A DNA stretch of 64,000 nucleotides, taken from assembly GCF_000003855.2 (NCBI RefSeq), contig NW_003101681.1, positions 3,255,166-3,319,165 of the forward strand. The letters are read 5' to 3'. Made by a program: the position numbers and the translations under genes. Shown in pieces: positions 1 through 11,880 of this stretch. The notes beneath the pieces were generated by a model. It was given only the letters and a program-made list of their open reading frames with translations. It was not told where the DNA came from and did no database searches. The stretch comes from Blastomyces gilchristii SLH14081 (Eukaryota > Ascomycota > Eurotiomycetes > Onygenales > Ajellomycetaceae). The first letter of the stretch is position 1. Each line of letters opens with the position of its first letter.

Positions 1-397
1 AGGAAATCAATCAGATATAGTCTGGTAAAACAGCTATATACTATCTTTTAATAATTTGTTTTGTTACAGTCTCTCTTTATTTTATCTTTTTCTTTCAATT
101 TCTTTCTATCTATCTATTTAATGTGTCTATCTTTAAGACTGTGTTCTCTTTTCCTTTGTCATGATATTGTCAAATGATTGCAAAGTATCAGAAGATGTTA
201 AGACACTGCAATTTGTAAACAGTTTTTGTATTCTGGGCTGGAAATTTCTGATTTTGCATATCTGAAAGTGATGAATGTATAATAGTTAACTTTACAAATA
301 TAGGAAAAAACCTGAGAACTAAAAGTTCTCTGATAGATGTCATAGTCTCTGACTGCATACATCTATAATTGAATAATAATAATAATAATAGTAATAA
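1..397 (+). mobile_element. LINE (Tad1-type) 3' end, copy 0, cut by window start
   Basis: The sequence matches, base by base over most of its length, the 3' ends of the LINE at 31320-31740 and, reversed, those at 41480-41900 and 51368-51800. It carries the 3' untranslated region, the perfect-loop hairpin at 312-332 and the terminal TGCATACATCTATAATTG (354-371) followed by an AAT-repeat tail to about 397. The coding part lies outside the window. Identification is by homology to the copies whose RT and RNase H domains can be read. Confidence 0.85.
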
Positions 398-1848
398 AGA
401 CTTTCAGAAATGCACATACTTCAGAGAAGCTGAAAATCAGAGCATGTACAGTTATGACAGAGTCTTGAGAACTGATCATCTGTATATGTAATCAGATATC
501 TCTTATAAAACTGTGTTCACTTTCTCAGTTTTACTGAAGTATTCAGTCTGAAAATAATTAAGATATGATGAGAGAGCTCATCTGCTCAGATTAACACTTA
601 TCATGAGTTCATGACATTCATATTGCCTTAATTACTCAGATTTTACAGATACTCAGAGACTTATCTCTCATTGATAATGAAATTGTAGAAATGCACTGCA
701 GTGTGAGAATCATTGATAGAGAATCTAGGCATATTTGTATATACCTGTTCAGAGATTGTACAGATAGAAGAAAGATAATTGTAGGTCTGTGAGACTGCAG
801 AAGACACTGACAACACTAGAAGTTTAATAAGAACTATTAGCTAGAATCTGTAAGAAATTAGTTACAGAGAGACTTACAGCAAAGAATGAGACTATACTAC
901 TTGAAGTCAGAAACTGGCCTGAGAAAGGCATGAGATTGACTACTGACCTGAAGATCAGATGTAGTGATGAGACTGAGAAGAGTGAAAATACTGTTGTAAA
1001 TAATGATATCTCTGCTTCATCAGTCAGTAAAAAGTGATCAGAGAAGTTACAGAGATGCTTATAAGAAGCTCAGCAGTGATCAGACATTGTTTACAAAGAT
1101 ATTAAAATTGAAAAAAATTTTATTCTTGAGAAGTTCTTGAATTAATATACAGATATTGTCAGAAACACTCTCTCTCTATTATCTGAGTGAAAACACTTCA
1201 CAGATAAATAAGAATACTTATAATTTATAAGAATGAAAGCTGTTACAGAATAAGAGAAAAGAAGATGAGATTCTATAAACAGATCTGAGATATTTATACT
1301 ACTCTAGAGAGGTTTGCTTACACTGTGAGTAATCTCATAGAATAGTCAGATTACTCTAGTAAGTAAAGAGTGATTATAAATTGCAGCTCTGAATCTTTCT
1401 ATATAACTATAAAGAGTGATTACAGATCACAGATATCTTGATTCTACAATTCTACAGAGATGATGAAAGAATGAAAAATTTCTCACAATTCTACAGTATT
1501 AAAGAATGATAATTCATGAGAATGAGTGAAAGATTAACTCATGAATGCTTCTCTTTGATGAGAATAATCTCACAGACAGTGATTCATTCGCAGAATGAAT
1601 CTGTGTGATGATTATACAAGAACCGTATGAAAAAATGATTGAAGATCAACTGAAATTCTTCAGATTGAAATATGCAGAATGAATCTATATAATAATCACA
1701 CAAGAATCTTGAAAAATGATTAAGAGTTAATCAGAACTTTTCTGTATATAAGATGTGAGATGAATCTGTATAATAGTCAGAGAAAGATCTGCAGACTATA
1801 AAGAATCTTATGAAATAAGAAACTGAGTGACAGACTCTTTTCTCTTCA
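398..1848 (-). other. Internal leader of LTR element family C (degenerate)
   Basis: This AT-rich stretch lies between the LINE tail and the family C LTR. Its part nearest the LTR (about 1560-1848) matches, reversed, the sequence that follows the other family C LTR at 39657-40386, so it is internal sequence of that element with transcription to the left. No protein domain could be assigned. A weak C-x2-C-x3-H-like reading exists on the plus strand near 1310-1340, but its strand disagrees with the LTR and it is not called. Confidence 0.5.
1592..1795. repeat. Tandem repeat, period about 84 bp, about 2.5 units
   Basis: Units start near 1592, 1676 and 1759 with AGAATGAATCTGTGTGATGA, AGAATGAATCTATATAATAA and AGATGAATCTGTATAATAGT. 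Each continues with a related CAAGAA/CAGAGAA block; the third is cut short. It lies in the leader of family C. The homologous leader at 40180-40386 has fewer units, so copy number varies between copies. Confidence 0.7.
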
Positions 1849-2248
1849 TGTTAACAAGGGATCTTTCCTCACTGAGGTTTTTTTATAGATGTGAAGGATT
1901 TTTAGTGAGTATCACTGCAGTGCTGAGCCTGATTCTATGAAATCACTCAGTGAAAGACTTCAGAGACAAAGTCTTGAAGAGGAAGAGATATGTAAGAAAC
2001 TCTGCTTCTCACAGATTCTTTATCTCTATTTCTATCTCTTATATAATCAATAGAGTTAGCGGCCCTTGACTACACTCAACTATATAGACTGAAGTTCATG
2101 AATACTATTTACAACTCAGCTTCAATGCTATTATACATTTAATCTCTATATTTTATCTTTCTATCATGAATACTTCTAGTAGTTAACAGTACATATCATG
2201 CCAAGCTGCAAACCCCCGAATAATCGCCTGCGAGCCCTTATTCTTACA
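1849..2248 (-). repeat. LTR of element family C (copy 1)
   Basis: Read on the minus strand it begins TGTAAGAATAAG and ends CTTGTTAACA (TG...CA), about 400 bp. It matches the plus-strand LTR at 39259-39656 along its whole length. A TATA-like TATATAAGAGATAG lies inside it in both copies and sets the orientation. It abuts gypsy B reverse-transcriptase sequence at 2249, so it was inserted into, or recombined with, that element. The partner LTR is not in the window. Some CpG sites survive near 2210-2240, unlike the flanks. Confidence 0.75.
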
Positions 2249-4853
2249 TCAGTGAACATTGAGACTGTATTTACACAGATGAAGAAGATGTTCACTAATA
2301 TCTCTCTGCTAATAATATTTAACTCTGACTATGAAATAGTTATTGAAGCTGACTTCTCTGACTATGTTACAGAGAGAGCTATATTACAATATAATAATAA
2401 AGATGTCTTACAATTATGTGTCTTCATGTCTAAGAAGTTAAGTCTCACTGAATGCAACTATAAGATCTATGACAAGAAACTTCTTACAATTATATATTAT
2501 CTAGAAGAATGAGACTCTGAACTCTAAAGTGTCTTCAAATTTGATATAATCATAGATTATAAGAATCTCAAATACTTTACTATCGTCTGCAAGCTTACTG
2601 AATAACAGATACAATAATCTGAGCTATTAAGCTGTTTTCATTTTATAATACACTACTGTTCTGACAGCTAGAACTCAATGACAGATGTTCTCTTATAACA
2701 AGAGTAAGATATGTCATCTGATATAACATTCACATGTGAAATAAACTGAGAACACTGACTCTTGTATCTGAAGATACTAGTTAATCATGATAAGATTACT
2801 TATAGCACTATATACACTTCACTGATCAGAATATCTTCTGAATCTATACTGAATGAATTGTGACATATAACAGCTTAAACTGATAAACTTCTTCAAGCAC
2901 TCACTGAAGCAGTTTATCAAGAAGCACTCTGATTTCCCTCAGAACTATGTGTAAGAACTGACATCTCAGAATGCGTAATTGATGATAATAACATGCTGTG
3001 ATTTCATGAATAATGCTGAGTTCCTCACTCTGAACTCTTACACACTCAGATAATGCAAGAAATATATAATTCTTATATAACTGATTATTCAGATTGTGAA
3101 CAACTGTATTAAATGATCTCTTGAGAGTTCTACTAATCTGAGATATTAAATAGTATCAGATATTTTATCTGAAACTGTAACTATTATTCTTTCATCATCG
3201 TATAAAAGAACTGTAGAAAAGATGTAATGAAATCACTGAATATTTCTGATAGAATCTGATAAGATATAGTTATTGATTTCACTGTCAATCTCTCTAAGAG
3301 TAAGAGTTGTAAGAATATCCTGGTCATCATTGACTGATTCAGTAAAGATGTAATATTGAAATCTTATAATAAGATAAATGCTGAACAGATTACTGAAGCC
3401 TTCTTACAGAGTTCATTCTATTAAATGCATGAGTTACTGAGATCTATTATATCTGACTAAGACTGTCAATTTGTGAGTGCTCTCTGAACAAGGATCTGTC
3501 AGATTCTCAAGATTATACATTACTTATCAACTGCTTATCACTTTGAGACTAATAATGTATCAGAATCAATAATTCAGACAGTGAAGAATTATCATTATAA
3601 GTTCTACAATCACTTATAAGACAATTAATATAATCTTCTACTACATGCCAAGATTACTATCAATGATAAAGATACTGTCTTAACAGATGTAAGCCTGTTC
3701 TTTCTTACACATGATTATCACATAAAAGTGTTAAATCTTCTAGAGACTACACAGTTCACACTGAACTTTTACAGTCTGATTCAGATCACTGATAATATAG
3801 TAATAAAGCTCTGAGATATCTGCAACTGAGCAGAAGTCTTCATAATAAGTGTTAAACAAGATTAAGAAGATTAAGTTAATATCTGACAAGATTTCACAGA
3901 GCAGTATAAGATAGAAGATCTTATGTAATTGAATCTTAAAAATATACAGATCACATACTCATCTTATACATTGAATTATTATTATATGAAATACACTGTA
4001 ACAGAAATTCTAGACAGTTATAACTACTATCTTAATACTCTATCAGAGATTCGTAATATGTTTCACATAAGCTTGCTCTGTCATATTATCACTGACTCAT
4101 TCTCTTATCAACTGACTTATGAGTAACACCTGTCAGAAATCATAGAAGAAGATAATGAACTTCAGTAAGAGATTGAAAATATTCTTGATAAGAGATTCTG
4201 CAGCTGTGACTAAACTGACTTTATAACTGTATCTGAGATCAGAATCAGAATATTTGATGATCTTATTATCAATTCAACTGATCTCATTACATGGTTTTAA
4301 CCTTAAATAGAAGTCTCATACTGTCTCAGTGAGACTTACTGTCTACTCTTATCACATTTTTCAAATGAGACCATGATTTTCACTTCTTAATTTAAATTAT
4401 TTTTATTGCTTTAAATGACTTTAAATCTCATTTGAGTGTTATCAAAAAGTGTTACTTTTTAAAAAAATTAAAAATAGTCTAAAAAAACCTTAAAATGTCT
4501 AAAAATAGTCACTTTATGCCAAGAATAAAACTAAATGAAATCAAATGAAATCACTTTCTTAATTTTTCTAAGTCATGATCTTATTTTGAGATCTGATATA
4601 TAGTCACTTTGCATGTTTTTCTAATGATTAGTCTCAGTGGGATTCACGCTAAGAAATGTATGAGATCAGATCAAATGAAATCAAATGTGAAATTCAGAAT
4701 CTCAGCAGCCAGTCTAGCTATAACTGATAATATTTTATAAAATGAGTTAACTAAAATCATCTGATCTGTACTCTGAGTTCTGTGTTATCTGAAACTGCAG
4801 TTCTTGACTGATGAGAACTATGCATAACATCACTTCAGAAAAGAAGAAGTTAA
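2249..4853 (+). pseudogene. Ty3/gypsy pol remnant (RT end, RNase H, integrase, chromodomain-like tail), family B copy 1
   Basis: Plus-strand translation follows gypsy B copy 2 (45990-48000) without its gag, protease and most of RT. The clearest open piece is 2198-2512, of which only the part from about 2258 is pol: the end of RT (QMKKMF) and an RNase H with IVIEADFSDY, where the conserved aspartate survives. Integrase follows at about 3120-3900, then the C-terminal module at 3929-4126. A MITE splits the end at 4211-4716 and the reading resumes at 4725. Numerous TGA/TAA codons make it non-functional. The 5' half was lost at the family C LTR junction. Confidence 0.85.
4211..4716. mobile_element. 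hAT-derived MITE, copy 1 (506 bp)
   Basis: The ends are TAAACTGAC and GCCAGTCTA. The flanking 8-bp duplication is GCTGTGAC (4203-4210) and GCTATAAC (4717-4724), differing only by G-to-A changes. The undisrupted site is present in gypsy B copy 2 near 47970 (GCTGCAGC followed by TGATAATAT), which proves the insertion. The right-hand ~90 bp match, reversed, the left end of the full hAT at 32381. No coding capacity. Confidence 0.9.
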
Positions 4854-5122
4854 TGTGATAAGCTACACTTGATCAATTATATAGACTATTTCATTACACT
4901 TTATAGATTTCTGCTGAAGCTCTGATTCTCAGTCACTGATTCTTAGCTGAAATCTCATGAAATTTCTATTCTTCTGCTCTGAACCTTTATTATATATATG
5001 TATAAATATTCACTTCAATTGCTGATTTCTGTACTTTCTCTTTTTTCCTTCTCTAATGTTTTTCACTTTGTTATATAAGAACTATAAAATGATATCAATC
5101 TATTCAGCGTAGACTTCTTACA
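4854..5122 (+). repeat. 3' LTR of gypsy family B copy 1
   Basis: It starts TGTGATAAGC and ends CTTCTTACA. It aligns with the LTRs at 40392-40710, 48100-48417 and 63251-63517. It is about 50 bp shorter than the copy 2 LTRs because only one copy of an internal duplicated segment is present. It ends in TATTCAGCGTAGACTTCTTACA-like sequence shared by all copies. The preceding purine-rich AAAAGAAGAAG (about 4840-4850) fits a polypurine tract. Confidence 0.85.
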
Positions 5123-6071
5123 CAAAGACCTATCAGCAGAAAGCAGAAAATTAAAAAATGAAGAGTGTAACTATTATATTGAAAGTCTTAAATATATCTA
5201 CCAGTCTCACTGAAAATGTCAAACTTGAAATTATGAAGATAAAATTGAATATTGATAATACAAAGCTTACAATTTAGTGAGAGATCTTGAAATTAATTAA
5301 TAATTATTATAAGAATTAAAAAGTGATGATTAAAAATCTTACAAACTCAATCAACAGTATTAGAGAGAAAGTACAGTATATTTTCATTGAAATATATGAA
5401 ATAATAAACTGATTTAAAATAATTATAAAAGTTCTCAGTAATACAGTCAATAAGAGTAGTAGTAATAAGAGATTTATTAATAGTGATAATTCTCTTCTTC
5501 TTTCTACAACTCTTATTAGTCTGTTTATCACTACTATTAATTCTCTTTCTTTCTTCTTTTTTAATCTTTCAACTCTGATTAGTGTTCTGAGTCTCTGAAC
5601 TTATGAAATAATTACTAAAACAGTAAGTTAGAGTGTGTAAAATAATTTCCAGATTTATTCAGAGATTAATAATTATATAGACTTTTAAATACTCAGTATT
5701 TAATTACTCTGAAATCTTAACTTTCAAATATCAGATAATTTATAACAGTGTCTGTCAGATTATGACTAAGTTATAAATCTTAATTTACAAGTTCTGTGAT
5801 ATAATTAATAAGAGTAATATGACTAGAAATGAAGACTATGAAAGAAACTTAATTCAGTTAATTCAGAAGAATTTAGATAGAAGTATCTGTAATTTTTAAT
5901 AGAGAATAATATCAGTGAATGAGATGATTTTTAGAATTAGTAGTTATATAAATTGAATTCAGTGACATTATTAATATAATAATTGATTTTTTCAGTTTAT
6001 AACTTATTTATTATGATTTCATTATTTATTTATCATTATACTATGATTTACAGCTCAGTGACTGTGTCACT
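5123..6071. other. AT-rich spacer, nothing recognised
   Basis: There is no gene, RNA or repeat match that I can support here. The stretch is heavily AT-biased with scattered TAATAATAA-like runs. It ends at the CACT duplication (6068-6071) of the next gypsy element. The open frame on the minus strand at 5316-5531 is leucine-rich low-complexity translation of AT-rich DNA. Confidence 0.5.
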
Positions 6072-6249
6072 TGTGATTCAAAGGTTGCTTAAGCCAGCGT
6101 ACGATTACAGGCGTACGCCGGCTTCTTATATATTGAATCTCGTACGCTAAATTACTTAGTGGCCGCTATGGCCCTCTTTACATTCGTATGCTAGTAGTTT
6201 GGAAGCAGCCATGTTATTATTCAACAGTTGTACATTCTTCCGAATCACA
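6072..6249 (-). repeat. 3' LTR of gypsy A
   Basis: It is 178 bp with an 8-bp terminal inversion (TGTGATTC/GAATCACA). On the minus strand a TATATAAG box is followed within a few bases by a 12-bp hairpin (6091-6122) and then the U5 end. Several CpGs survive, so this copy is less mutated than the other LTR at some sites and more at others. Confidence 0.9.
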
Positions 6250-6266
6250 TCCTCCCCCATCAGATT
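6250..6266 (-). other. Polypurine tract of gypsy A
   Basis: On the minus strand GATGGGGGAGGA lies immediately before the LTR start TGTGATTC. This is the expected position and composition for the plus-strand primer of an LTR retrotransposon. The fragment at 31743-32074 has the related GATGAGAGAGAA at the same place. Confidence 0.85.
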
Positions 6267-6371
6267 CAGTCACGCTCATGTGACCATATCATATGCCCTA
6301 GCTTCATGCGGATTAGCTCATCACTAGCATTTCATGATTATGTGACCTATCTCTGATTCAGCTAGCATTCT

Positions 6372-8279
6372 GTGTACACTCTCACAAAGAAACTTCTACT
6401 ATATTACATCACTCATTCACTAACTTTTCTCATTCTTCAATCATCTTCTTCATCATTGTCATCATTGAACATCATCATCATTCAAGATTTCTACTTCTTC
6501 TTCTGTTCAACTCTTTCTATCTGTTCATCTATCACATCATACACATTTCTAGCAATGGCTCCCTGTTCCCATAACAAGTGTCATTGTAGTGCTCATACCA
6601 GGCAGTTTGTTAGCAGTAAGTGTAATGTGTTGTGGAACATGATCAGAACTTGTTTATCTTCTAACAATCATCAGAATGTACTATTATGAATGGCACATCT
6701 TCTTCATCTTCTCATACACTCTCTTCATCTTCTTATATGCTCTCAATCATTTCTCTTCTCAACAGGTTTCTGATCATGTTTTCTGGCATGATTTTGCATG
6801 AATGCAGATGCTGATATGTTGTTTTTATTTATATAGAATCTTCACATGTTGACAGATTCATGTCTGTCAATGATAGTGAACTCAATGTTGAATCATTGAT
6901 TGAGAACTTGAAGAACATAATGATGAAGAAATTGTCTGTGTCATGTGTGGCTGAGTCTTCTGTGTTCTCTTCTGTCTTCTCTGTTTCTTTCTCTGTCACT
7001 CTCTCTCAATCTTCTACACCTGTCTCTGTGTCTGGTTCTCCTGCTTCTGCTACTTCTGTTCCTGCAACCCTCACTTCTGTCACTTCTGGTTTTATCATCT
7101 CTGCTTTCATGACCAGCTCTCCCTGTTTCAAGAAGATATTGTATAGACATAATGAATCATGTCTCTCAGTGTGTACACTCTCACTCTTCTTATCAACTCT
7201 CAAAACAATTTATTACACAAAGACTGTATATAACATGACTATTTAAAGCTCAGTTATAAACACTGATTATTACATTCATTTTAAATATTCATGATAAGAT
7301 AATCATTCATTTATATCAGAGAATCATCTCTCTTCTTAACAGTATCAAGATTATAAGTCTTTTCTTTTTTCATCTTTTCTTTCTGATGCTGATTTTTCTG
7401 TTCTTAGAGAAAATCATTATAAGTTTTACTGTGTATGAAGTCATGATATTCATAGACATTAAGAAGCTTTTTACAATTATAAAGTTCAATATTGTGATAA
7501 TATTCACTCTAATGAATTTCTTCAGAATGATAGATCTGTATCAGCCTATTCTCTAGTATCTATTATCTGACTTCATAATGCAGGTAAAAGATATCTGTGT
7601 TTTCAGAAACAGAAATGCAGATGTCATGCTCTTTTACATCTGTAAATGTAAGGCTCATACACCTTGTCTGAGATATTATTATAAAAATGAGCTGTTCACA
7701 CACTGTGTTCTGCTTCCTGCATTTTCTCATGTCTCACTCTCTCTTTCTGAGGAGCCTCATGCATATTGTAATTGCATGTACAATTCTAAGATCAGTGAGT
7801 GTTTATTCAGTAATTATTACCTCTGCTTTTGCAGTTTTATACACTAATAATAGTTCTTAGTTACTCCAGTGTCAGAGGTCATTTTAATCAAAGATAATAA
7901 TACTGCTGAGACTACTTTCTCTCACTCTCAAGCTTCTTCTGTCACTTTCTCTTCCTCTTCTGCGGGGAAGGCTGTGCACACATCAGGTCATAAGTATTCA
8001 GCCCTGAATAACTTTCATCATTCATTCAGTTCTGTGTCTCTCTCTTTCATTTCTTCTGTCTTCACTCTTTCTCTCTTGACTTCTGATTCTGTGAGTCCTG
8101 TGCTCTTCTTCAATTTCTCTATACATATACATACACATTTCTATATTGGCATTCCAGTCAATCTTGTAATAAATGATATTAATGTCATACACAGAGCAGT
8201 AGAGGAATCAGAGACATGTGCAGTATTGTTACAAGAGCAGCTTACAGCTCTTGAATTTCTTACAAATCTCAAGTTTTGA
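6372..8279 (+). pseudogene. Antisense ORF block in the 3' region of gypsy A; product unknown
   Basis: Four plus-strand open frames (6372-6689, 6860-7246, 7578-7847, 7869-8279) crowd the tail of gypsy A, opposite to its pol. A possible start at 6555 gives MAPCSHNKCHCSAHTRQF, cysteine/histidine-rich. A consensus-like donor GTAAGT near 6616 and an acceptor TCTTCTCAACAG near 6763 suggest an intron. The 7578 frame has a related piece, CKCKAHTPCL. The 6860 frame has a Ser/Thr/Val-rich low-complexity segment. The 7869 frame gives 136 residues without a stop, unusual in this mutated DNA. I do not recognise a family. It may be an accessory antisense gene of the element, a captured host fragment or chance open reading. 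Confidence 0.4.
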
Positions 8280-8949
8280 GATTGTCTTTGTTTTTGATGT
8301 TTTTCAGATGATGTGATGTTGAAAATAGATTAAACATGTGATGTATGAAAATGAATGAAGTATATATGATAATATTTGTCTTTTACAGCTGATTCTTACA
8401 GTTGATGATCAATTCATTATTTCTTTTCTTACACTTTTTCTTTATCTGTTAGTCACTACTCTTACATGATCTCTATATAATACAGTATTCAGTAACTAGG
8501 TTCAGCAGCTTTCATCTTTTATAATTCTATCTCACATATTATACTGTCTCTCTTCACTCACTCAGATCACTATAGTGAACAGCTCATTAAAACTAATCTC
8601 ACTCAATCTCTGAGTATTCTCAGAAATTAAGATGACTTAGTCTCATGTATCTGCAGATGTTTCAGATAGTTTATTCTCTGTGATCTTCACAATTAAACTG
8701 ATGTAAACAGTTAAATTCAACTCTGAATTTCTTTTTCTTCTGTAATCTGATTTATATACAAGTCTGTCACTCTGAGACTGCTCTTTACTGTATTGCACTC
8801 ACTGTCTGCAGCATGTTATTATATAACTGACTACAGTCTTATCACTTATTGAAGTGTGATATTTATCTGATTTCTTCATTGCTTCTCATTCTTTTCTTAT
8901 AATTATAAAAAGATCAGAATAAGTGAGATTATCTGATTTATAAGCATCT

Positions 8950-11880
8950 ATGATTTCTCTTACTTCATGAGACTTTTCAATTATAAGTCTCTTCTTTTTC
9001 AACACTGACAATAGTGCTGTAGATAATCATAATTCACTTGAGTCTTACATCTTTACTTTTATAAGTCATGAATCATTGATTAAGTTGTGTAAGATCTGTC
9101 TCTCTGATTCTTTCAATGTGTACATTTCCAGAGAATGTGATTTGAGTATTTTATATAACTCAAATCATCTAGATTGAAACTTCTCAGAACTCTCATTACA
9201 TACAAGAACTCACATTCTCATCTTGAGACTTGATTTCTTAACAAGTGAGTCTCATATTCTTTTCAATTGAATTGCTCAGTCCAGGAGTAACTTATTAGCT
9301 TTTGCACATGTATGACTAATCTCTTTCAATCTTAGTTCTGTATCTGTAACTGTTGCATCTGCAACTGCTACTACTGCATCTGTAACTGCTATTTTCTCCC
9401 TCATCTTTTCCAAAGCATTCTCCGGGATGCGCGGATGCAATTCATACAACAGGTAGAATGATGAACACTTGAAGACTGCATGCTGTTGAATCTGCATGAC
9501 TAGTAGTGCCTGCTCAAGATATTCATTTCATAGTCTTGTAGACTTGCTCACTAGATATTTCATCAGCATATTGTCTAAGATTTCATTCAAGTGTTTCATC
9601 TTTCTGTTTGTCTGCAGATGATATAGTGTTGTTCTACAATGTCTTGTCTGTAACTGGCTTATAAAATGCCTCATCACTTCTTCTATGAGATTTGCACTGT
9701 TATCAGTTAGAATCTCATGCAGTATTTCATAGTTGATATAGATCTCATCATGTAGAAACTTTGTTATCATCTTCTCTATTGCCTCTGAAACTGCTTTCAC
9801 AACTGGCCAGTCAGTAGTGTAATTAATAGCAGTGATTATTCATCAATTTTCATTTAGCATCTGCAGTAATATACCTATAAGATTCACTTCTCATTGTTTG
9901 AATGATTGTATTATACACTTCATCTGATGTTGTGCTTTCTTGTGTTCTAACCCTTTCTTAGATTCTTTTATAACCTGGCAATTCAGGCACTCATGAGTGT
10001 AGGTCTGAATGTCCTCAGCCATGCTTAGTCAGTATGCTCTTGATTTAAGTACACTTATAAGTTCAGAGCTTTCTAAGTGACTGAATTTCTTATGCATACA
10101 AGTTATTAAGTCACATCTAAATAAAGATTCTAGATAGAGAGCTTCTGTGTATTCTAGATTACAGTAAAGCACAACATTATTTTCATTTCTCAATTTTCTT
10201 AGCTTGAAGTTCAGAAGTATCTCTTCTACTACTTTTACAAGACACTTATCATTTAACATCTTATCATTCTTCAAGTGAGAGATTATGATATTCACTCATT
10301 CTGATTCCTTGCATTCTCTCAGCATGTTTATCATAAACATCTCTTATACCTGGTTTACAGAACTCTCACTCATAAAATCAGGTCTGTGACTGATTGCATC
10401 AGATATCATTATATTCAATTTCTTTCAGTATTTAATATGAAGATTATATGCTTGAAACTTCAAGATTCAACATGCTAAGCATTTGAAAGGTTTTATCATT
10501 GATTGTAGATAGATAAGAATTTTATGATCTGTGATTACTGTTGTTATATATCTATTATTAATATATCTATCTCACAATATCAGTATATGCTTGATTACTA
10601 GCAATTTCTTTTCATACACTGAGTAATTGAGCTCAGTGCCTGATAGTTTTCTATCATTATATATTATCAGGTGCAGCTTGCTGTTCTTACTCATCTGTAG
10701 AAGAGTGTCTCTGATAGCTTATTCAGATATGTTTATCTCAATATAGAAAGATTTATTATGATCTGATTGAATAAGTACTGAGAATGTTATTACATATTCT
10801 CTCAGTGTGAGAAAAGCCTCTTCACACATGGCATTTCAGATGATTGAATAAAACTTCTTCTTTCACAGATTTACATTCATTTCTCTTAAGAGATCTGAGA
10901 GTGATGCAGATATTCATGTAAAATTCTTGATAAATCTGCAGTAGTATGAGATCAACTCAAGAAACTGTTATACATGATGTACATTTCTCAGTCACAGTCA
11001 ATTCACTATGACATTCAATTTCTTCAGAATGAGATATATACAGTCATCACTCACTACATATTCTATAAACTTCAACTCTTTCATTTCAAACATATACTTG
11101 ATTGATTTAGTATACATCTTATACTCTGTCAGAGTTATAAGCACTTTATTAAGATGCTTCAGATGTTTATCATATAAGTTTGAAAAGACTAGAATGTTAT
11201 CAAGATATATAAGATATGAGATTTCATTCTGTTTATAAAGAATCATATTCATTATCATTTAAAAGATGACAGATGTATTTATTAGATCAAATGATATTAT
11301 CAGAAATTTGAACTTTTCTCATTGCATATTAAATGCAGTTCACAGAACTGACAGTTCATCTACACAGATCTACTAGTATTCTGAGAGAAGATTAATCTTT
11401 GATAGATATCAGGTATTTCTGACTGTATTCAACTGTTATTGAATTCATGGCAGTGAATATTCATTCTTGATCATAAGCTTGTTAAGTGCTTGATAATCAA
11501 TACATATCTGTTACTTCTCACTCATCTTTTTCACAAATAGAACTGGAAAGCCTCACACACTTGATAAGAGTTGTATGAGATCACATTCTAGAAGGTCAGT
11601 GATCTGACACTTCTGTTCTTCAAGATGTATTTGTGACAGAAGATACACATTCTGATTGACTGGTTTTGCATTCTCTGTGTCAATCTCATGTATGAATTCT
11701 CATTCCAGCAGTAATTTCAGTGAAAGATCTGTTTAAAAGACCTTCTCATGCTTCTTCAGAAGCTTCTTCATATGTTTATTATCTCATATATTCTTTATCT
11801 TGATTTTCTTCACTTTCAGGTCCTGTATGACATACAGAATGCTTTCAGATAAGATCTTGTAAATTGTTCTCTTTACTTAT
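8950..11880 (-). pseudogene. gypsy A pol: RT, RNase H, integrase (degenerate)
   Basis: On the minus strand the RT active-site box reads YLDNILVFS (piece 10998-11258), the normal second aspartate being asparagine. RNase H lies at about 10850-10450. Integrase occupies about 10370-9500, with an ECLNCQ zinc-binding piece near 9980 and TDNSANLIEE (9528-9800) at the second catalytic aspartate region. The 9276-9497 piece (LHPRIPENALEKM) continues integrase. A GPF/Y-like C-terminal module follows at about 9200-9050 (KFQSRWFELYKILKSH). Stops and lost residues exclude activity. The segment near 9276-9480 keeps CpG and GG sites and is less mutated. Confidence 0.85.

Noticed and set aside
1300..1345. Zinc-knuckle-like CLHCE-SH reading on the plus strand
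   Set aside because: The motif is incomplete and its strand is opposite to the family C LTR; the matching minus-strand frame is equally open.
5316..5531. Leucine-rich minus-strand ORF resembling a membrane protein
   Set aside because: It is low-complexity translation of TAATAG/TAATAA-like repeats in mutated DNA, with no support from context.
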